Positions 26,801 through 33,728 of a DNA stretch of 57,613 nucleotides are shown here, piece by piece. The DNA lies in NCBI GenBank assembly GCA_910585265.1, contig CAJUCA010000015.1, positions 1-57,613 on the forward strand. The letters run 5' to 3'. The stretch is from an uncultured Oscillospiraceae bacterium. GTDB lineage: Bacteria; Bacillota; Clostridia; Oscillospirales; Oscillospiraceae. Below the pieces are notes generated by a model. It was not told the DNA's origin. It ran no database searches and saw only the letters and a program-made list of their open reading frames with translations. A program made the position numbers and the translations under genes. The stretch's first letter is position 1, and every line of letters begins with the position of its first letter.

Positions 26801-27921
26801 TCCTGGTCGATGTCGGCGATCTGCACCGCCGCCGTCTTGCCCGCCACCCCGGAAAACGTTTGGTCCAGGTTTTGCAGGTGCCGCAGGTTCGCGATGTTGG
26901 CAGTGCTCCCATTGCTCTCATCGGCGAACAGGGAATTGTTCACGTCCCTGCCCTCCGCGCTGGTGATATTATCCTGCTTCAGCTTGGCGGACACGGTAAA
27001 GTCCTTCCCGGGGGCCGCGTCTTTGAAAATCTCCTTGAACCGCGGCCCGCCCTCCTTCAGCGTGTCCAGCGTCCAGGTATAGGTATAGGTCGTCTCGCCG
27101 TAGCTCGTCTCCTGGTCCACCTGGGGCACCCTCCAGCCGCTTCCCGTCCCCTCCGTGTTCAGCCAGAGCGTCCTTCCCCCATACATCAGCCGCGCCTCCA
27201 GCACCGGCTGGTGCTTCCCGTTCGCCGCCGCCGTATACTTGACCCTGACCGTCAGCTCCTCGCCGTTCTGGATCTCCACGATGGGCGCGCTGAGCGGCGA
27301 GGACGCGCCGCCGCCCACCGACGCGCTGCCGTAGTACCCCACCATCTTCTTCGCGTTCAGCCGCTCCTCCCGGGAGAGCTCCCGCAGGGGATAAATGTCC
27401 GCAAGCTCCCCAATATTTCCGCCCTTCCCGGCGTAAAATACGTCGGTGACGCTCCCCGTGCCCACGTAATTTCCTTCCTCGTCCACATTGAGCTGGTATA
27501 CAATATAAAAGGTGCCCTTGCGCAGCGCGGGATCAATGGTCCCCTCGGGCAGGAGATCGTCCAGCGCGTCCTTCGCATCGTTGTAGCTGTAAGATATGTA
27601 GCGCAGCTCCCCCTCCTGGTCACCGCCCCCAGCGGCCAGCGGGCTGACGCCGGCCCCCTCTGCCGGAAGGGCCAGCGTCTGGCCCTTCTCCGCCACCAGC
27701 TTATTCAGCCGCCCCCCGGCGGACAGCAGCACCGCCCGGTTCTCCGCCGCCAGATAGATCTCCCGGGCGGTGTTGTCCAGCTCGGTGATCTCCAGCCAGC
27801 GGGCATAGCGCACCACGGACACCATGCCCACCGCCAGCAGGATGACCACGATGGCCGTCACCGCCAGCATCTCCACCAGAGTAAATCCGCTGTTCCGTTT
27901 TCCGTTTGTTTCGCGCCTCAT
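20842..27921 (-). CDS. giant prepilin-like GLUG-repeat protein (candidate pilus-tip adhesin)
   Basis: The 2359-residue product starts as a prepilin: MRRETNGKRNSG, then FTLVEMLAVTAIVVILLAVGMVSVV with Glu5. The start is ATG 27921, 7 bases after AAGGAG; two earlier in-frame ATGs are too close to or upstream of that site. GLUG-like repeats of the form GGLxGxNxGTIxNC occur in three blocks (about residues 480-560, 985-1110 and 1545-1710), at least ten in all. This beta-solenoid-forming motif is common in adhesins. An Ig-like beta region lies near 1950-2070. The last ~185 residues are Pro/Glu-rich and probably extended. No LPXTG or C-terminal membrane helix is present. First gene of the pilus operon. 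Confidence 0.9.
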   Translation of the reverse strand: MRRETNGKRNSGFTLVEMLAVTAIVVILLAVGMVSVVRYARWLEITELDNTAREIYLAAENRAVLLSAGGRLNKLVAEKGQTLALPAEGAGVSPLAAGGGDQEGELRYISYSYNDAKDALDDLLPEGTIDPALRKGTFYIVYQLNVDEEGNYVGTGSVTDVFYAGKGGNIGELADIYPLRELSREERLNAKKMVGYYGSASVGGGASSPLSAPIVEIQNGEELTVRVKYTAAANGKHQPVLEARLMYGGRTLWLNTEGTGSGWRVPQVDQETSYGETTYTYTWTLDTLKEGGPRFKEIFKDAAPGKDFTVSAKLKQDNITSAEGRDVNNSLFADESNGSTANIANLRHLQNLDQTFSGVAGKTAAVQIADIDQDAGKFEDYQFKPIENSELKSFCGSSGTGEDAAVHTIKGLTVTAESAKDKNGAGLFAAVGEKDEFTFQDVRLINAQVKAGDNAPVGALVGSAANAAFDNCWVYWEMGSQNELRERLTKDGTPVYQIAGGTAGGLAGELNGGTITSCLAATLVRGRVLAGGLVGRADGVTTVEQSYADCYLTGPATAGLIGSADGGTSLADVYAAGFIKGAGANARAAGLCAGTVAAAERAYSAMRYEDVDSGEIEPLASGVENGVNSCYYLQITSGSGMEFAQMTRPGNSAGTDFARTLGGAFEWKDYAASNPYNLREGMALATYDFPGLAGLPHYGDWNTEFIKPALVYYERYQKDGQEAGYGFYGGGVDCLRDDAVVPLDGYAVAFRAEDLGDELTIWFNGAKDGMTYEKDKLLTVTDTNGQTGEEEIYYLAPLPEKLIDSETAAKDLYQILTFTLSKEGGETASAYCPHFAKTVFPLEGLDTEEQRAGAIAAAAENARISVRTPRHLRALSDFAEYYYPAKELSFTFTQELDLNYANYTGYGWTLENGGKNPEMGKQSPIGRMGQPFRGVYQGGCHTIQGVEFRLEETGSRQYAGLFGLSEGTLKDIVYLMDPDETVTVSRSKVNLYLGGLAGGNNGTIINCAVAGINLEGKVYSKAVGYVGGLVGSNEGTIQNCAAETARLAASGDDYSHAYAGGLAGRNNGAGAAIYSSYAVGRVSAEVSKESDARVCGFVGYNSGLIVNSYAAVQLESSGLGAETYGFAGQKEGQQRNTFFVDKGNFTYRDNAYNASYSFEGDKAEPVFYQDLSGGETAIWISGKPGRDAMALGGEAAFGGNPGAKDFPLPTGVVNAEGKPVHYGRWLEPLPLGRMGVYYWEKMELPGVSKDSKRVVYGISMLAVDPNKETVTKTSTLSNARSDGGVVVDYGYGFYIDEDNAVKFTSEGILYTEKGEVGAKPERAESAEDSETNNALGTLMPGYTFHSCRSFVPSPDPGEKGNFVEGTTRPGLYASGTDGSPNGRLTLVEGGVKAVFEINPHFADALSVAEAPEGYTVMGNELKATPGTEKNPYGVRAMGQLSAINWNSENRNTKTVLHGHSNTEEKTNSSQFPYLSRVGADTKRYWKQTHDIDGANGTYTPIAEYYDRINGQGPKTSSLFGWFGGEYDGDDYVIQDVKIQGQTSSCAGLFGMIYNGRLDSVILYSSDGTGTVEAKRDEGTLTCWYAAGTLVGMAVTDDKNSNGLVNCSVAGYTVNANVYTSSGWGGSCIGGLAGVSNMALEGCSAVTEVKVPSTAVDNDNMRVGGLVGSCQNSVTNCFAGGSIDIESGVTVPGGKNPPKGVYVGGLVGGSYFKPLRVNGQGVPIGATNDDGGTTANQTDNALTNCYSYVTLPSYEDTEINLSGTNGNKKKLGALYAIGGTGEIYPSAGDRPPGVADSANHGKCTITNCYYLTSEVLKNNKQEGGTLDIPGDLHGNGENRLKTDLWELTKNQGEYVPRSDPMGLTYRQLSGKDLIEKGADKRYIMGWLTAFSPVTKTTPGGDSIPGKYSYSSRPNLEGLNYPFPTILTREGGSIHVHYGDWPLEGIERAAGGGPIEVNLLRSDTETETLTLSEGVPEGGRWTVSPTGEERDDLLAAGEPAPKATVKITGYGEGTCTIEVTGYEQGLDDVTVTYTVGGVEYSVTITVKVTAELRVKPQTLPIYVLPGADVRVPLSLCDENWQELTAERQEAVEIVTEKSVCNPPWMLNWAKLQKDETGGYYLQLKAAEYDEERVQEGAQAMPVNVAYYYGKAAGEGENRTLSVENSTLTVEMLPPPEPELDEKTGEVRLTFPEIPLEEGEGPSIVTTVTDVKVGTVKEPEPDAAGPVEPPETTEPVETAKPAPEPEVAWENNVVTLKNYTPGAEVTLELTLELRRSDGEADAPPVVQAVPVTVTIPKAEPEETKPDHPDAETQKDRGAAPEGGQAEVREDAAKEPEPALPAKESMDPVPEEPGRDGEEGDGA

Positions 27922-27975
27922 AGCCATACTCCTTACCCCAACTGAACAGAACGCGGGCATAAATCATCTGTTTTA

Positions 27976-28004
27976 ATCATAATACAAGAAAGCGGAAAAG
28001 TCAA
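27976..28004 (-). promoter_or_regulatory. promoter of the pilus operon
   Basis: On the minus strand TTGACT and TATGAT are separated by exactly 17 bases, about 55 bases before the giant prepilin ATG. It is the best promoter seen upstream of the whole locus. A direct repeat CTATG-TATA-CTATG (28019-28032) lies just upstream, between this promoter and the divergent XRE gene, and is a possible operator. Confidence 0.82.
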
Positions 28005-28079
28005 CCTTTAGCATTACCTATGTATACTATGGGCAAACTCCTTTTTGTTACACTGTGAACAGACAGGAGGGAACGACCC

Positions 28080-28382
28080 ATGATCGACTGTAGTGAAAAG
28101 CTCCGCCAGCTCCGGCTGGGCAAGCACCTGACTCAGGGACAGCTGGCCCAGCGGGTGGGCGTCACCAAGGGGATGGTCAGTGCCTACGAGACCGCCAGCA
28201 AGGCCCCCTCCCTGGAGGTGCTCATACGCCTGTCCCGGGTGCTGGGGGTGACGGTGGACTACCTGGTGTGCGTGGACGCGCCCCGGTATATGGACATATC
28301 CGCCCTGGACGACAGCTCCGCCGCGCTGGTCATCGCCCTGGTGGACAAGCTGGCCCAGACCCGCCAGGAACCGCCCCGGTGA
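28080..28382 (+). CDS. XRE-family transcriptional regulator
   Basis: The 100-residue protein is one Cro/C1-type helix-turn-helix: LRQLRLGKHLTQGQLAQRVGV, then TKGMVSAYETASKAPSLEVLIRLSRVLGVTVDYLV, covering about residues 7-62. A short C-terminal extension with ALDDSSAALVIALVDKLAQ could dimerise. AGGAGG lies 9 bases before ATG 28080. It is divergent from the pilus operon with facing promoters 100 bases apart, so control of the pilus genes is likely but unproven. Confidence 0.92.
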   Translation: MIDCSEKLRQLRLGKHLTQGQLAQRVGVTKGMVSAYETASKAPSLEVLIRLSRVLGVTVDYLVCVDAPRYMDISALDDSSAALVIALVDKLAQTRQEPPR

Positions 28383-28511
28383 GCGGCCCTTCGCCGCCCT
28401 CCGTCAGCTTTCGCCGCAATACGCCATCCATATAATCCCATATATTATAACGCATTTCCAGTGCCCTGCGATCATTTTTTCGTGAAACGCCCTATTTTCT
28501 GCGTGGAACAC

Positions 28512-28560
28512 TGAAAAGAAGCGTCTGAGGAACCCACTCGTCCCCAGACGCTTCTTTTCA
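28512..28560. terminator. bidirectional terminator between XRE and LytTR genes
   Basis: A perfect 16-bp stem (TGAAAAGAAGCGTCTG and its complement) with a 17-base loop has A/T runs at both feet. The 128 bases before it, after the XRE gene, show no gene. Confidence 0.82.
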
Positions 28561-29274
28561 AAACGCGTAATTCAGATAGGCTTTTTTCATCTGCGGAATC
28601 TGCTTCCGGGCCACCGGAAGCCTCCGCCCGTTGGACAGCAGCAGCTCGCCCCCCGCCAGCCCCTGGATAAACTCCAGGTTGACGATATAGGCCCGGTGGG
28701 GGGAGAAGAACCGCCCGTCCCCCTCCAGCCGCTCCAGCAGGGAGGTGAGGGTGGCGGAGGTCTCCAGGGACGTCCCGTTGGACAGGGTGCACATACGCCG
28801 GTGGTCAAAGCTCTCCACCAGCACCAGCTCCCGGAGCCGCACCTTCCGGACCCCCTCCCTGGTTTTCAGCAGCAGGCAGGGGTCGTCCGCCGGGGCCAGG
28901 GCCTGGGCCGCCGCCGTCACCGCCTGGAAGAACGCCTCCCGCTCCACCGGCTTCAGCAGGTAGCCCGCCGCGTTGACGGCGAAGGCGTCCAGCGCGTACT
29001 CCCGGGAGGAGGTCAGAAACAGGATCTGAGCGGTCTCCCCCCGCTCCCGGAGCTTCCGGGCCAGCTCCAGCCCGGACAGGTGGGGCATGAGAATATCCAA
29101 CAGGTAAATATCAAACCCGCCCTTTTCCTCCAGCCGCTCCAGCAGGTCGAAGGGGGAGCGGAAGGTCTCCACCAGGGCGGGCAGGTCCGGACGGCTCTGG
29201 AAAAACTCGGCAGTAAAGCCCTCCAGCCGCTCCAAATCCCCGGGCTGGTCGTCACAGATACACAGCTTCAGCAA
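28558..29274 (-). CDS. LytTR-family response regulator
   Basis: The 238-residue protein has a receiver domain with the acidic pair CDD at residues 7-9, the phospho-acceptor Asp in YLLDILMPHLSG near residue 57, Thr/Ser at FLTSS and Lys in YLLKPVE near 108. A C-terminal LytTR DNA-binding domain follows (about 130-236, with FSPHRAYIVNLEFI and LPVARKQIPQMKKAY). It resembles AgrA/VirR regulators. The start is TTG 29274 with GAGAGGTGAG upstream. No sensor kinase is adjacent, so it is an orphan here. Confidence 0.9.
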   Translation of the reverse strand: MLKLCICDDQPGDLERLEGFTAEFFQSRPDLPALVETFRSPFDLLERLEEKGGFDIYLLDILMPHLSGLELARKLRERGETAQILFLTSSREYALDAFAVNAAGYLLKPVEREAFFQAVTAAAQALAPADDPCLLLKTREGVRKVRLRELVLVESFDHRRMCTLSNGTSLETSATLTSLLERLEGDGRFFSPHRAYIVNLEFIQGLAGGELLLSNGRRLPVARKQIPQMKKAYLNYAF

Positions 29275-29348
29275 TGGAACTCACCTCTCACACACGGGCC
29301 GGATCCATTGTCCCCCGGCCCTGTTGGACGCCGCCGGAACAAGCATCC

Positions 29349-29389
29349 TTACAAGCTGCTGTGCAGCTTGTAAGCCGGTTGACCGGCTT
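29349..29389. other. tandem hairpins upstream of ktrB
   Basis: A perfect TTACAAGCTGC / GCAGCTTGTAA hairpin (29349-29373) adjoins AAGCCGG / CCGGCTT (29372-29389). They lie in the 310-base gap between the LytTR and ktrB genes, upstream of the ktrB promoter, so they are not in the ktrB leader from that promoter. Function unknown; the rest of the gap shows nothing else. Confidence 0.4.
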
Positions 29390-29516
29390 TGGCGGGCCCG
29401 CCCCGGGCCAACCCCCGCAGCGGGCATTATTATGGTATTGTATCACATTTTTTCCCCGGAGGGAAGCCCCAGATTCTTGCATTTCCCTCCCATTCCCCCA
29501 TTCCGCCCCTCCCCCC

Positions 29517-29545
29517 TTGCAAACCGCCGCCCCAGCGGGTATAAT
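29517..29545 (+). promoter_or_regulatory. promoter of ktrB
   Basis: TTGCAA and a perfect TATAAT are separated by 17 bases, 40 bases before the ktrB start. Confidence 0.82.
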
Positions 29546-29584
29546 GGGGAGGACAAACCTTCCAGGAAAAGGAGGCCGCGCCCG

Positions 29585-30922
29585 TTGAAGAAAAAACCCG
29601 CCCTGCTCTCCCCCGGCCGCATTCTGGCCGCGGGCTTCCTCGGCATCATCCTGGCCGGGGCACTGCTGCTGTCCCTGCCCTTCGCCAACCGGACAGGCCG
29701 CCCCCTGCCCTTCCTGGACTGCCTGTTCACCTCCACCTCCGCCACCTGCGTCACCGGGCTGGTGGCGGAGGACACCTGGACCCAGTTCAACGGCCTGGGC
29801 CAGCTCATCCTGCTGGTGCTCATCCAGGTGGGGGGGCTGGGCTATATGACCATGGTGCTGATGGCCTCCATGCTGCTGGGGCGGAAGATCAGCCTGCGCC
29901 AGCGGGACCTTATGCTGGAGAGCGTCAGCGCGGAGCGTCTCAGCGACGTCTACGTCCTCCTGCGCTATATCCTCCGGGGCACCGCCGCCATCGAGTGCGC
30001 CGGGGCGGCCCTGCTGGCCTTCCGCTTCGTGCCCGAGCTGGGCTGGGGCCGGGGGCTGTGGTATTCCGTGTTCCACAGCGTCTCCGCCTTCTGCAACGCG
30101 GGCTTCGACCTCATGGGCTTCCGGGAGCCATACAGCTCCCTCACCCACTACGCGGACGACCCCCTGGTGAACCTGACGGTGTGCGCCCTGGTCCTGCTGG
30201 GCGGTCTGGGCTTCCTGGTGTGGCGGGAGGTGTGGGAGAAGGGCCCCCGCCTCCGGCGGTACGCTCTCCACGCCAAGATCATGCTGTCCGCCACCCTGAT
30301 CCTCACCCTGGGCGGCGCGATCCTGTTCTGGCTGGCGGAGCGGGACAACCTGCTGTCCGGCATGGCCCCGGGGGAGCAGGCCCTGGCCAGCCTGTTCCAG
30401 GCGGTGTCCCCCCGGACGGCGGGCTTCAACACCGTGGACCTGGCCCGGCTCACCAGCGCGGGGGGGCTGCTCACCATCGCGCTGATGTTCATCGGGGCCG
30501 GACCCGGCTCCACCGGCGGCGGCGTGAAGGTGACCACGGTGGCGGTCTGCCTGCTCACCCTCACCGCCTATATCCGGGGCAGGCGGGAGGTGGGCGCGTT
30601 CAACCGGCGGCTGGACGAGGGCCAGATCCACCGGGCCGCGGCGGGCGTTACTTTATATATAACCCTGGCCCTGGGCGGGGGCTTCCTGCTGCTGGCCCTC
30701 CAGCCCTTCCCCCTTCAGGACGCCCTGTTCGAGGTGTTCTCCGCCATGAGCACCGTGGGCCTGTCCACCGGGATCACCCGGGAGCTGTCCTCCCTGAACC
30801 GGCTGGTGATCATCGTCATGATGTTCTGCGGGCGGCTGGGCAGCCTGTCCATCATGATGGCCCTGGCGGAGCGTCTGCCGCCCCGGGTGAAGGACCCGGT
30901 GGAGCGGATCACCATCGGCTGA
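29585..30922 (+). CDS. ktrB: KtrB/TrkH-type potassium channel subunit
   Basis: The 445-residue membrane protein imports K+ (or Na+-coupled K+) and pairs with the KtrA-type protein encoded next. Four pore-loop regions with the selectivity Gly are visible: SATCVTGL near 50, SAFCNAGF near 165, SPRTAGFNT near 280 and STVGLSTG near 395. The gate-region motif GAGPGSTGGGVKVTT follows loop 3. The start is TTG 29585 (read as Met, giving MKKKPALLSPGR) with AAGGAGG 9 bases upstream; the upstream extension of the frame covers the promoter and cannot be coding. Confidence 0.93.
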   Translation: MKKKPALLSPGRILAAGFLGIILAGALLLSLPFANRTGRPLPFLDCLFTSTSATCVTGLVAEDTWTQFNGLGQLILLVLIQVGGLGYMTMVLMASMLLGRKISLRQRDLMLESVSAERLSDVYVLLRYILRGTAAIECAGAALLAFRFVPELGWGRGLWYSVFHSVSAFCNAGFDLMGFREPYSSLTHYADDPLVNLTVCALVLLGGLGFLVWREVWEKGPRLRRYALHAKIMLSATLILTLGGAILFWLAERDNLLSGMAPGEQALASLFQAVSPRTAGFNTVDLARLTSAGGLLTIALMFIGAGPGSTGGGVKVTTVAVCLLTLTAYIRGRREVGAFNRRLDEGQIHRAAAGVTLYITLALGGGFLLLALQPFPLQDALFEVFSAMSTVGLSTGITRELSSLNRLVIIVMMFCGRLGSLSIMMALAERLPPRVKDPVERITIG

Positions 30923-31013
30923 CAGCTGTAAACCAAACCTGTCCCGTCCCGCCGGACGACAGCTGTAGTCCAAGCTGTCCCCGTCCGGCTGGACTACATT
31001 TGTAACCCAAACT
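30921..31013. repeat. tandem 37-base repeat between ktrB and ktrA
   Basis: Two adjacent 37-base units (30921-30957 and 30958-30994) both begin GACAGCTGTA and end in a GTCC-rich block with GGAC, matching at about four fifths of positions. A third partial copy (30995-31013, TACATTTGTAACCCAAACT) follows. The array fills the whole gap and ends just before the ktrA ribosome site. Confidence 0.75.
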
Positions 31014-31033
31014 ATTTGAAAGGTGTGATTGCG

Positions 31034-31690
31034 ATGGCTGCCACATTTCTGGTCATCGGCCTGGGCCGCTTCGGCACCAACCTGGCCCTGCGGCTCATGG
31101 ATCAGGGCAACGAGGTGATGGTGCTGGACAGCAGCGAGGAGACCGTCAGCCGCATCGCCCCCCATGTCACCCAGGCCAAGGTGGGCGACTGCATGGACGA
31201 GGAGGTGCTGGCCTCCCTGGGGGTGGACGGCTTCGACTTCTGCTTCGTCTGCATCAGCGACAATTTCCAGTCCTCCCTGGAGACCACCTCCTTATTAAAG
31301 GAGCTGGGCGCGCCCATGGTTGTCGCCAAGGCCAACCGGGACCTCCACGCCCGCCTGCTGCTGAAGATCGGCGCGGACGAGGTGATCTTCCCGGAGCGGG
31401 ACATGGCCCAGCGGGCCGCCATGCGCTTCAGCGTCAACGGCGCGCTGGAATATATCGAGCTGGCCCCCGGCTACGCCATCATGGAGCTGGACGTACCCGA
31501 CCACTGGGCGGGCAGCACCATCCTGGACCTGGACATACGCCGGAGGTATCACGTAAACGTCATCGGCCGCAAGGAGGACGGGGCCATCCTGCCCATCGAC
31601 TCCTCCTTTGTCTTTGCCTCGGACACCCACATCATGGTGGCGGGCCGCCCCGACGACGTCTCCCGCATGGCCCATGAGCGGGCCAGGTAG
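31034..31690 (+). CDS. ktrA: KtrA/TrkA-type RCK regulatory subunit
   Basis: The 218-residue cytosolic protein has an N-terminal RCK domain with the Rossmann motif VIGLGRFGTN (residues 7-16) and an acidic strand end VLDSSEE, and a C-terminal TrkA_C domain (about 135-218). Such octameric rings gate KtrB in response to ATP/ADP; TrkA_C domains in Firmicutes often bind c-di-AMP. The start is ATG 31034 with AAAGGTG upstream, not the TTG 18 bases earlier, which lies inside that site. Confidence 0.92.
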   Translation: MAATFLVIGLGRFGTNLALRLMDQGNEVMVLDSSEETVSRIAPHVTQAKVGDCMDEEVLASLGVDGFDFCFVCISDNFQSSLETTSLLKELGAPMVVAKANRDLHARLLLKIGADEVIFPERDMAQRAAMRFSVNGALEYIELAPGYAIMELDVPDHWAGSTILDLDIRRRYHVNVIGRKEDGAILPIDSSFVFASDTHIMVAGRPDDVSRMAHERAR

Positions 31691-32702
31691 CCCCTCCCTG
31701 GACTACCGTCCCCTGTCCCCCCGCCGCCCGGTGGCGGTGGACCGGCTGTACTCGGTGCACTACTTCGAGTGGCCCATCAGCTACGCCTACTCCGGCGAGA
31801 GCCACGACTTCTGGGAGCTGCTGTACGTGGACAAGGGCGCGGTGGAGGTCACCGCCGGGGACAGGCGGCTCCGGCTGGACCAGGGGCAGATCATCTTTCA
31901 CCCGCCGGGGGAGTTCCACGCCTTCTCCGCCGCCGGGGCCGCCCCGGATCTGGTGGTGGTGGGCTTCGGCTGCCCCAGCCCCGCCCTGGACTTCTTCCGG
32001 GGCAGGACCGCCAGCCTCCGGGGGGAGGAGCGGGCCCTGCTGGGGCGGATCGTGTCGGAGAGCGCGGCCGCCTTCTCCACCCCGCTGAACCTCTCCCAGC
32101 TCACCGAGATCACCCGCCGGGAGGTGCAGCCCTTCGGGGGCGAGCAGCTTCTGTGCGCCGCCCTGGAGGAGCTGCTGATCCGGCTCATCCGCCGGGAGGG
32201 GGCCCCCCAGCCCCGGGCGGACGGCAGGCCGGAGGACGGCGGCGCGCTGGCCCAGGTGATGGACTACCTGGAGCGGCGGGTGGACCAGCCCCTCACCCTG
32301 GAGCAGATCTGCCGGGACAACCTGGTGGGCCGCAGCCAGCTCCAGAAGCTGTTCCACGCCCGCACCGGAGGCGGGGTGATGGCCTGGTTCGGCGCGCTGA
32401 AAATCCAGGCCGCCCGCCGCCTGATCCGGGAGGGACGGCTGAACTTCACCCAGATCGCCGCCCGCCTGGGCTTCCAGTCGGTGCACTATTTCTCCCGCCG
32501 CTTCCGGCAGGCCACGGGTATGTCCCCCAGCGAATATGAGCGAAGCGTGAAGATGCTGTCCGAGGGCGGGCCCGCTCCGGACGAAAGTGCAAATAATGTA
32601 CACGATAGCATATTCCCTTTCCGCCCCGGCCCGCCTACAATAGGGACAGATTCCAACGGAACGAATCCACAATCGTCCTCAAAACCGAAAGGAGCGCATT
32701 AA
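31674..32702 (+). CDS. AraC-family regulator with cupin sensor domain
   Basis: The 342-residue protein has an N-terminal cupin/AraC ligand domain (about 15-110, with HDFWELLYVDKGAVEV and IIFHPPGEFHAF) and a C-terminal double helix-turn-helix (about 210-300, with LTLEQICRDNLVGRSQLQKLF and LNFTQIAARLGFQSVHYFSRRF). The ATG overlaps ktrA by 17 bases with no clear ribosome site, so coupling or a later GTG start is possible. An unusual ~45-residue tail runs past the HTH through the presumed galE promoter and stops two bases before the galE ATG. It probably controls the amino-sugar genes that follow. Confidence 0.85.
   Translation: MSGPGSPSLDYRPLSPRRPVAVDRLYSVHYFEWPISYAYSGESHDFWELLYVDKGAVEVTAGDRRLRLDQGQIIFHPPGEFHAFSAAGAAPDLVVVGFGCPSPALDFFRGRTASLRGEERALLGRIVSESAAAFSTPLNLSQLTEITRREVQPFGGEQLLCAALEELLIRLIRREGAPQPRADGRPEDGGALAQVMDYLERRVDQPLTLEQICRDNLVGRSQLQKLFHARTGGGVMAWFGALKIQAARRLIREGRLNFTQIAARLGFQSVHYFSRRFRQATGMSPSEYERSVKMLSEGGPAPDESANNVHDSIFPFRPGPPTIGTDSNGTNPQSSSKPKGAH
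32613..32641 (+). promoter_or_regulatory. possible activator-dependent promoter of galE
   Basis: A good -10 (TACAAT) is paired at 17 bases with a poor -35 (TTCCCT), inside the 3' end of the AraC reading frame. A weak -35 is what an AraC-dependent promoter often shows. Confidence 0.4.
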
Positions 32703-32704
32703 CT

Positions 32705-33724
32705 ATGTCTATTCTGGTCGCCGGCGGCGCCGGCTATATCGGCAGCCACACCTGCGTGGAGCTGATCAACGCGGGCTATGAGATCGTGGTGGCGGACAAC
32801 CTCTACAACTCCTGCGAGGAGGCCCTGCGCCGGGTGGAGAAAATCACCGGGAAGCCCGTCCCCTTCGTCAGGACCGAGCTGTGCCATGAGGACGAGGTGG
32901 AGGCCCTGTTCGCCCAGTACCCGGACATCGACTCCGTGATCCACTTCGCCGGACTGAAGGCGGTGGGCGAGAGCGTGTCCAAGCCCCTGGAGTACTACTC
33001 CAACAACCTGATCAGCACCCTGTACCTGCTCCAGGCCATGCGCCGCCACGGGGTGAAAAATTTCGTGTTCTCCTCCTCCGCCACGGTGTACGGCGACCCC
33101 CACACCGTCCCCATCCAGGAGGACTTCCCCACCGGAGGCACCACCAACCCCTACGGCACCTCCAAGCTGTTCCAGGAGAAGATCCTGTCCGACATCTGCG
33201 CCGCCGACCCCGGGCTGAACGTGGCCCTGCTGCGGTACTTCAACCCCATCGGTGCCCACGAGAGCGGCCTCATCGGCGAGGACCCCAACGGCATTCCCAA
33301 CAACCTGGTCCCCTATATCGCCAAGGTCGCGGTGGGCCAGCTGGAGAAGGTCCACGTCTACGGCAGCGACTATAACACCCCCGACGGCACCGGCGTGCGG
33401 GACTATATCCATGTGGTGGATCTGGCCCGGGGCCACGTGGCGGCGTTGAAGAAGCTGGACACCAGCTGCGGCCTGTTCATCTGCAACCTGGGCACCGGAA
33501 CCGGCTACTCCGTGCTGGACGTGCTCCACGCCTATGAGAAGGCCTGCGGCCACGAGCTGCCCTACGTCATCGAGGCCCGCCGCCCCGGCGACATCGCCGC
33601 CTGCTACGCCGACCCCGCCCGCGCCCGGGACGAGCTGGGCTGGACCGCCCAGCTGGGCATCGAGGAAATGTGTGCCTCCTCCTGGAAGTGGCAGTCCCAG
33701 AACCCCAACGGGTACAAGGGGTGA
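32705..33724 (+). CDS. galE: UDP-glucose/UDP-GlcNAc 4-epimerase
   Basis: The 339-residue short-chain dehydrogenase-type epimerase has the N-terminal NAD motif GGAGYIGSH, the catalytic SSSATVYG serine region and the YGTSK Tyr/Lys pair near residue 150. It interconverts UDP-Glc/UDP-Gal and possibly the N-acetyl forms. AAGGAG lies close upstream, inside the last codons of the AraC gene. In Bifidobacterium lacto-N-biose loci the same enzyme is LnpD; the two genes that follow match LnpC/LnpB functions. Confidence 0.95.
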   Translation: MSILVAGGAGYIGSHTCVELINAGYEIVVADNLYNSCEEALRRVEKITGKPVPFVRTELCHEDEVEALFAQYPDIDSVIHFAGLKAVGESVSKPLEYYSNNLISTLYLLQAMRRHGVKNFVFSSSATVYGDPHTVPIQEDFPTGGTTNPYGTSKLFQEKILSDICAADPGLNVALLRYFNPIGAHESGLIGEDPNGIPNNLVPYIAKVAVGQLEKVHVYGSDYNTPDGTGVRDYIHVVDLARGHVAALKKLDTSCGLFICNLGTGTGYSVLDVLHAYEKACGHELPYVIEARRPGDIAACYADPARARDELGWTAQLGIEEMCASSWKWQSQNPNGYKG

Positions 33725-33728
33725 TCCC

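Noticed and set aside
20842..27921. Giant prepilin-like frame as a fusion caused by sequencing error
   Set aside because: The frame is open and the repeat pattern, composition and domain order continue smoothly, so a single gene is the simplest reading.
29275..29516. Possible c-di-AMP (ydaO-type) riboswitch before ktrB
   Set aside because: The hairpins lie upstream of the ktrB promoter and I could not find the conserved core of that riboswitch.
30921..31013. Possible short CRISPR array between ktrB and ktrA
   Set aside because: The 37-base units are directly adjacent with no unique spacers and no cas genes nearby, so this is a tandem repeat.
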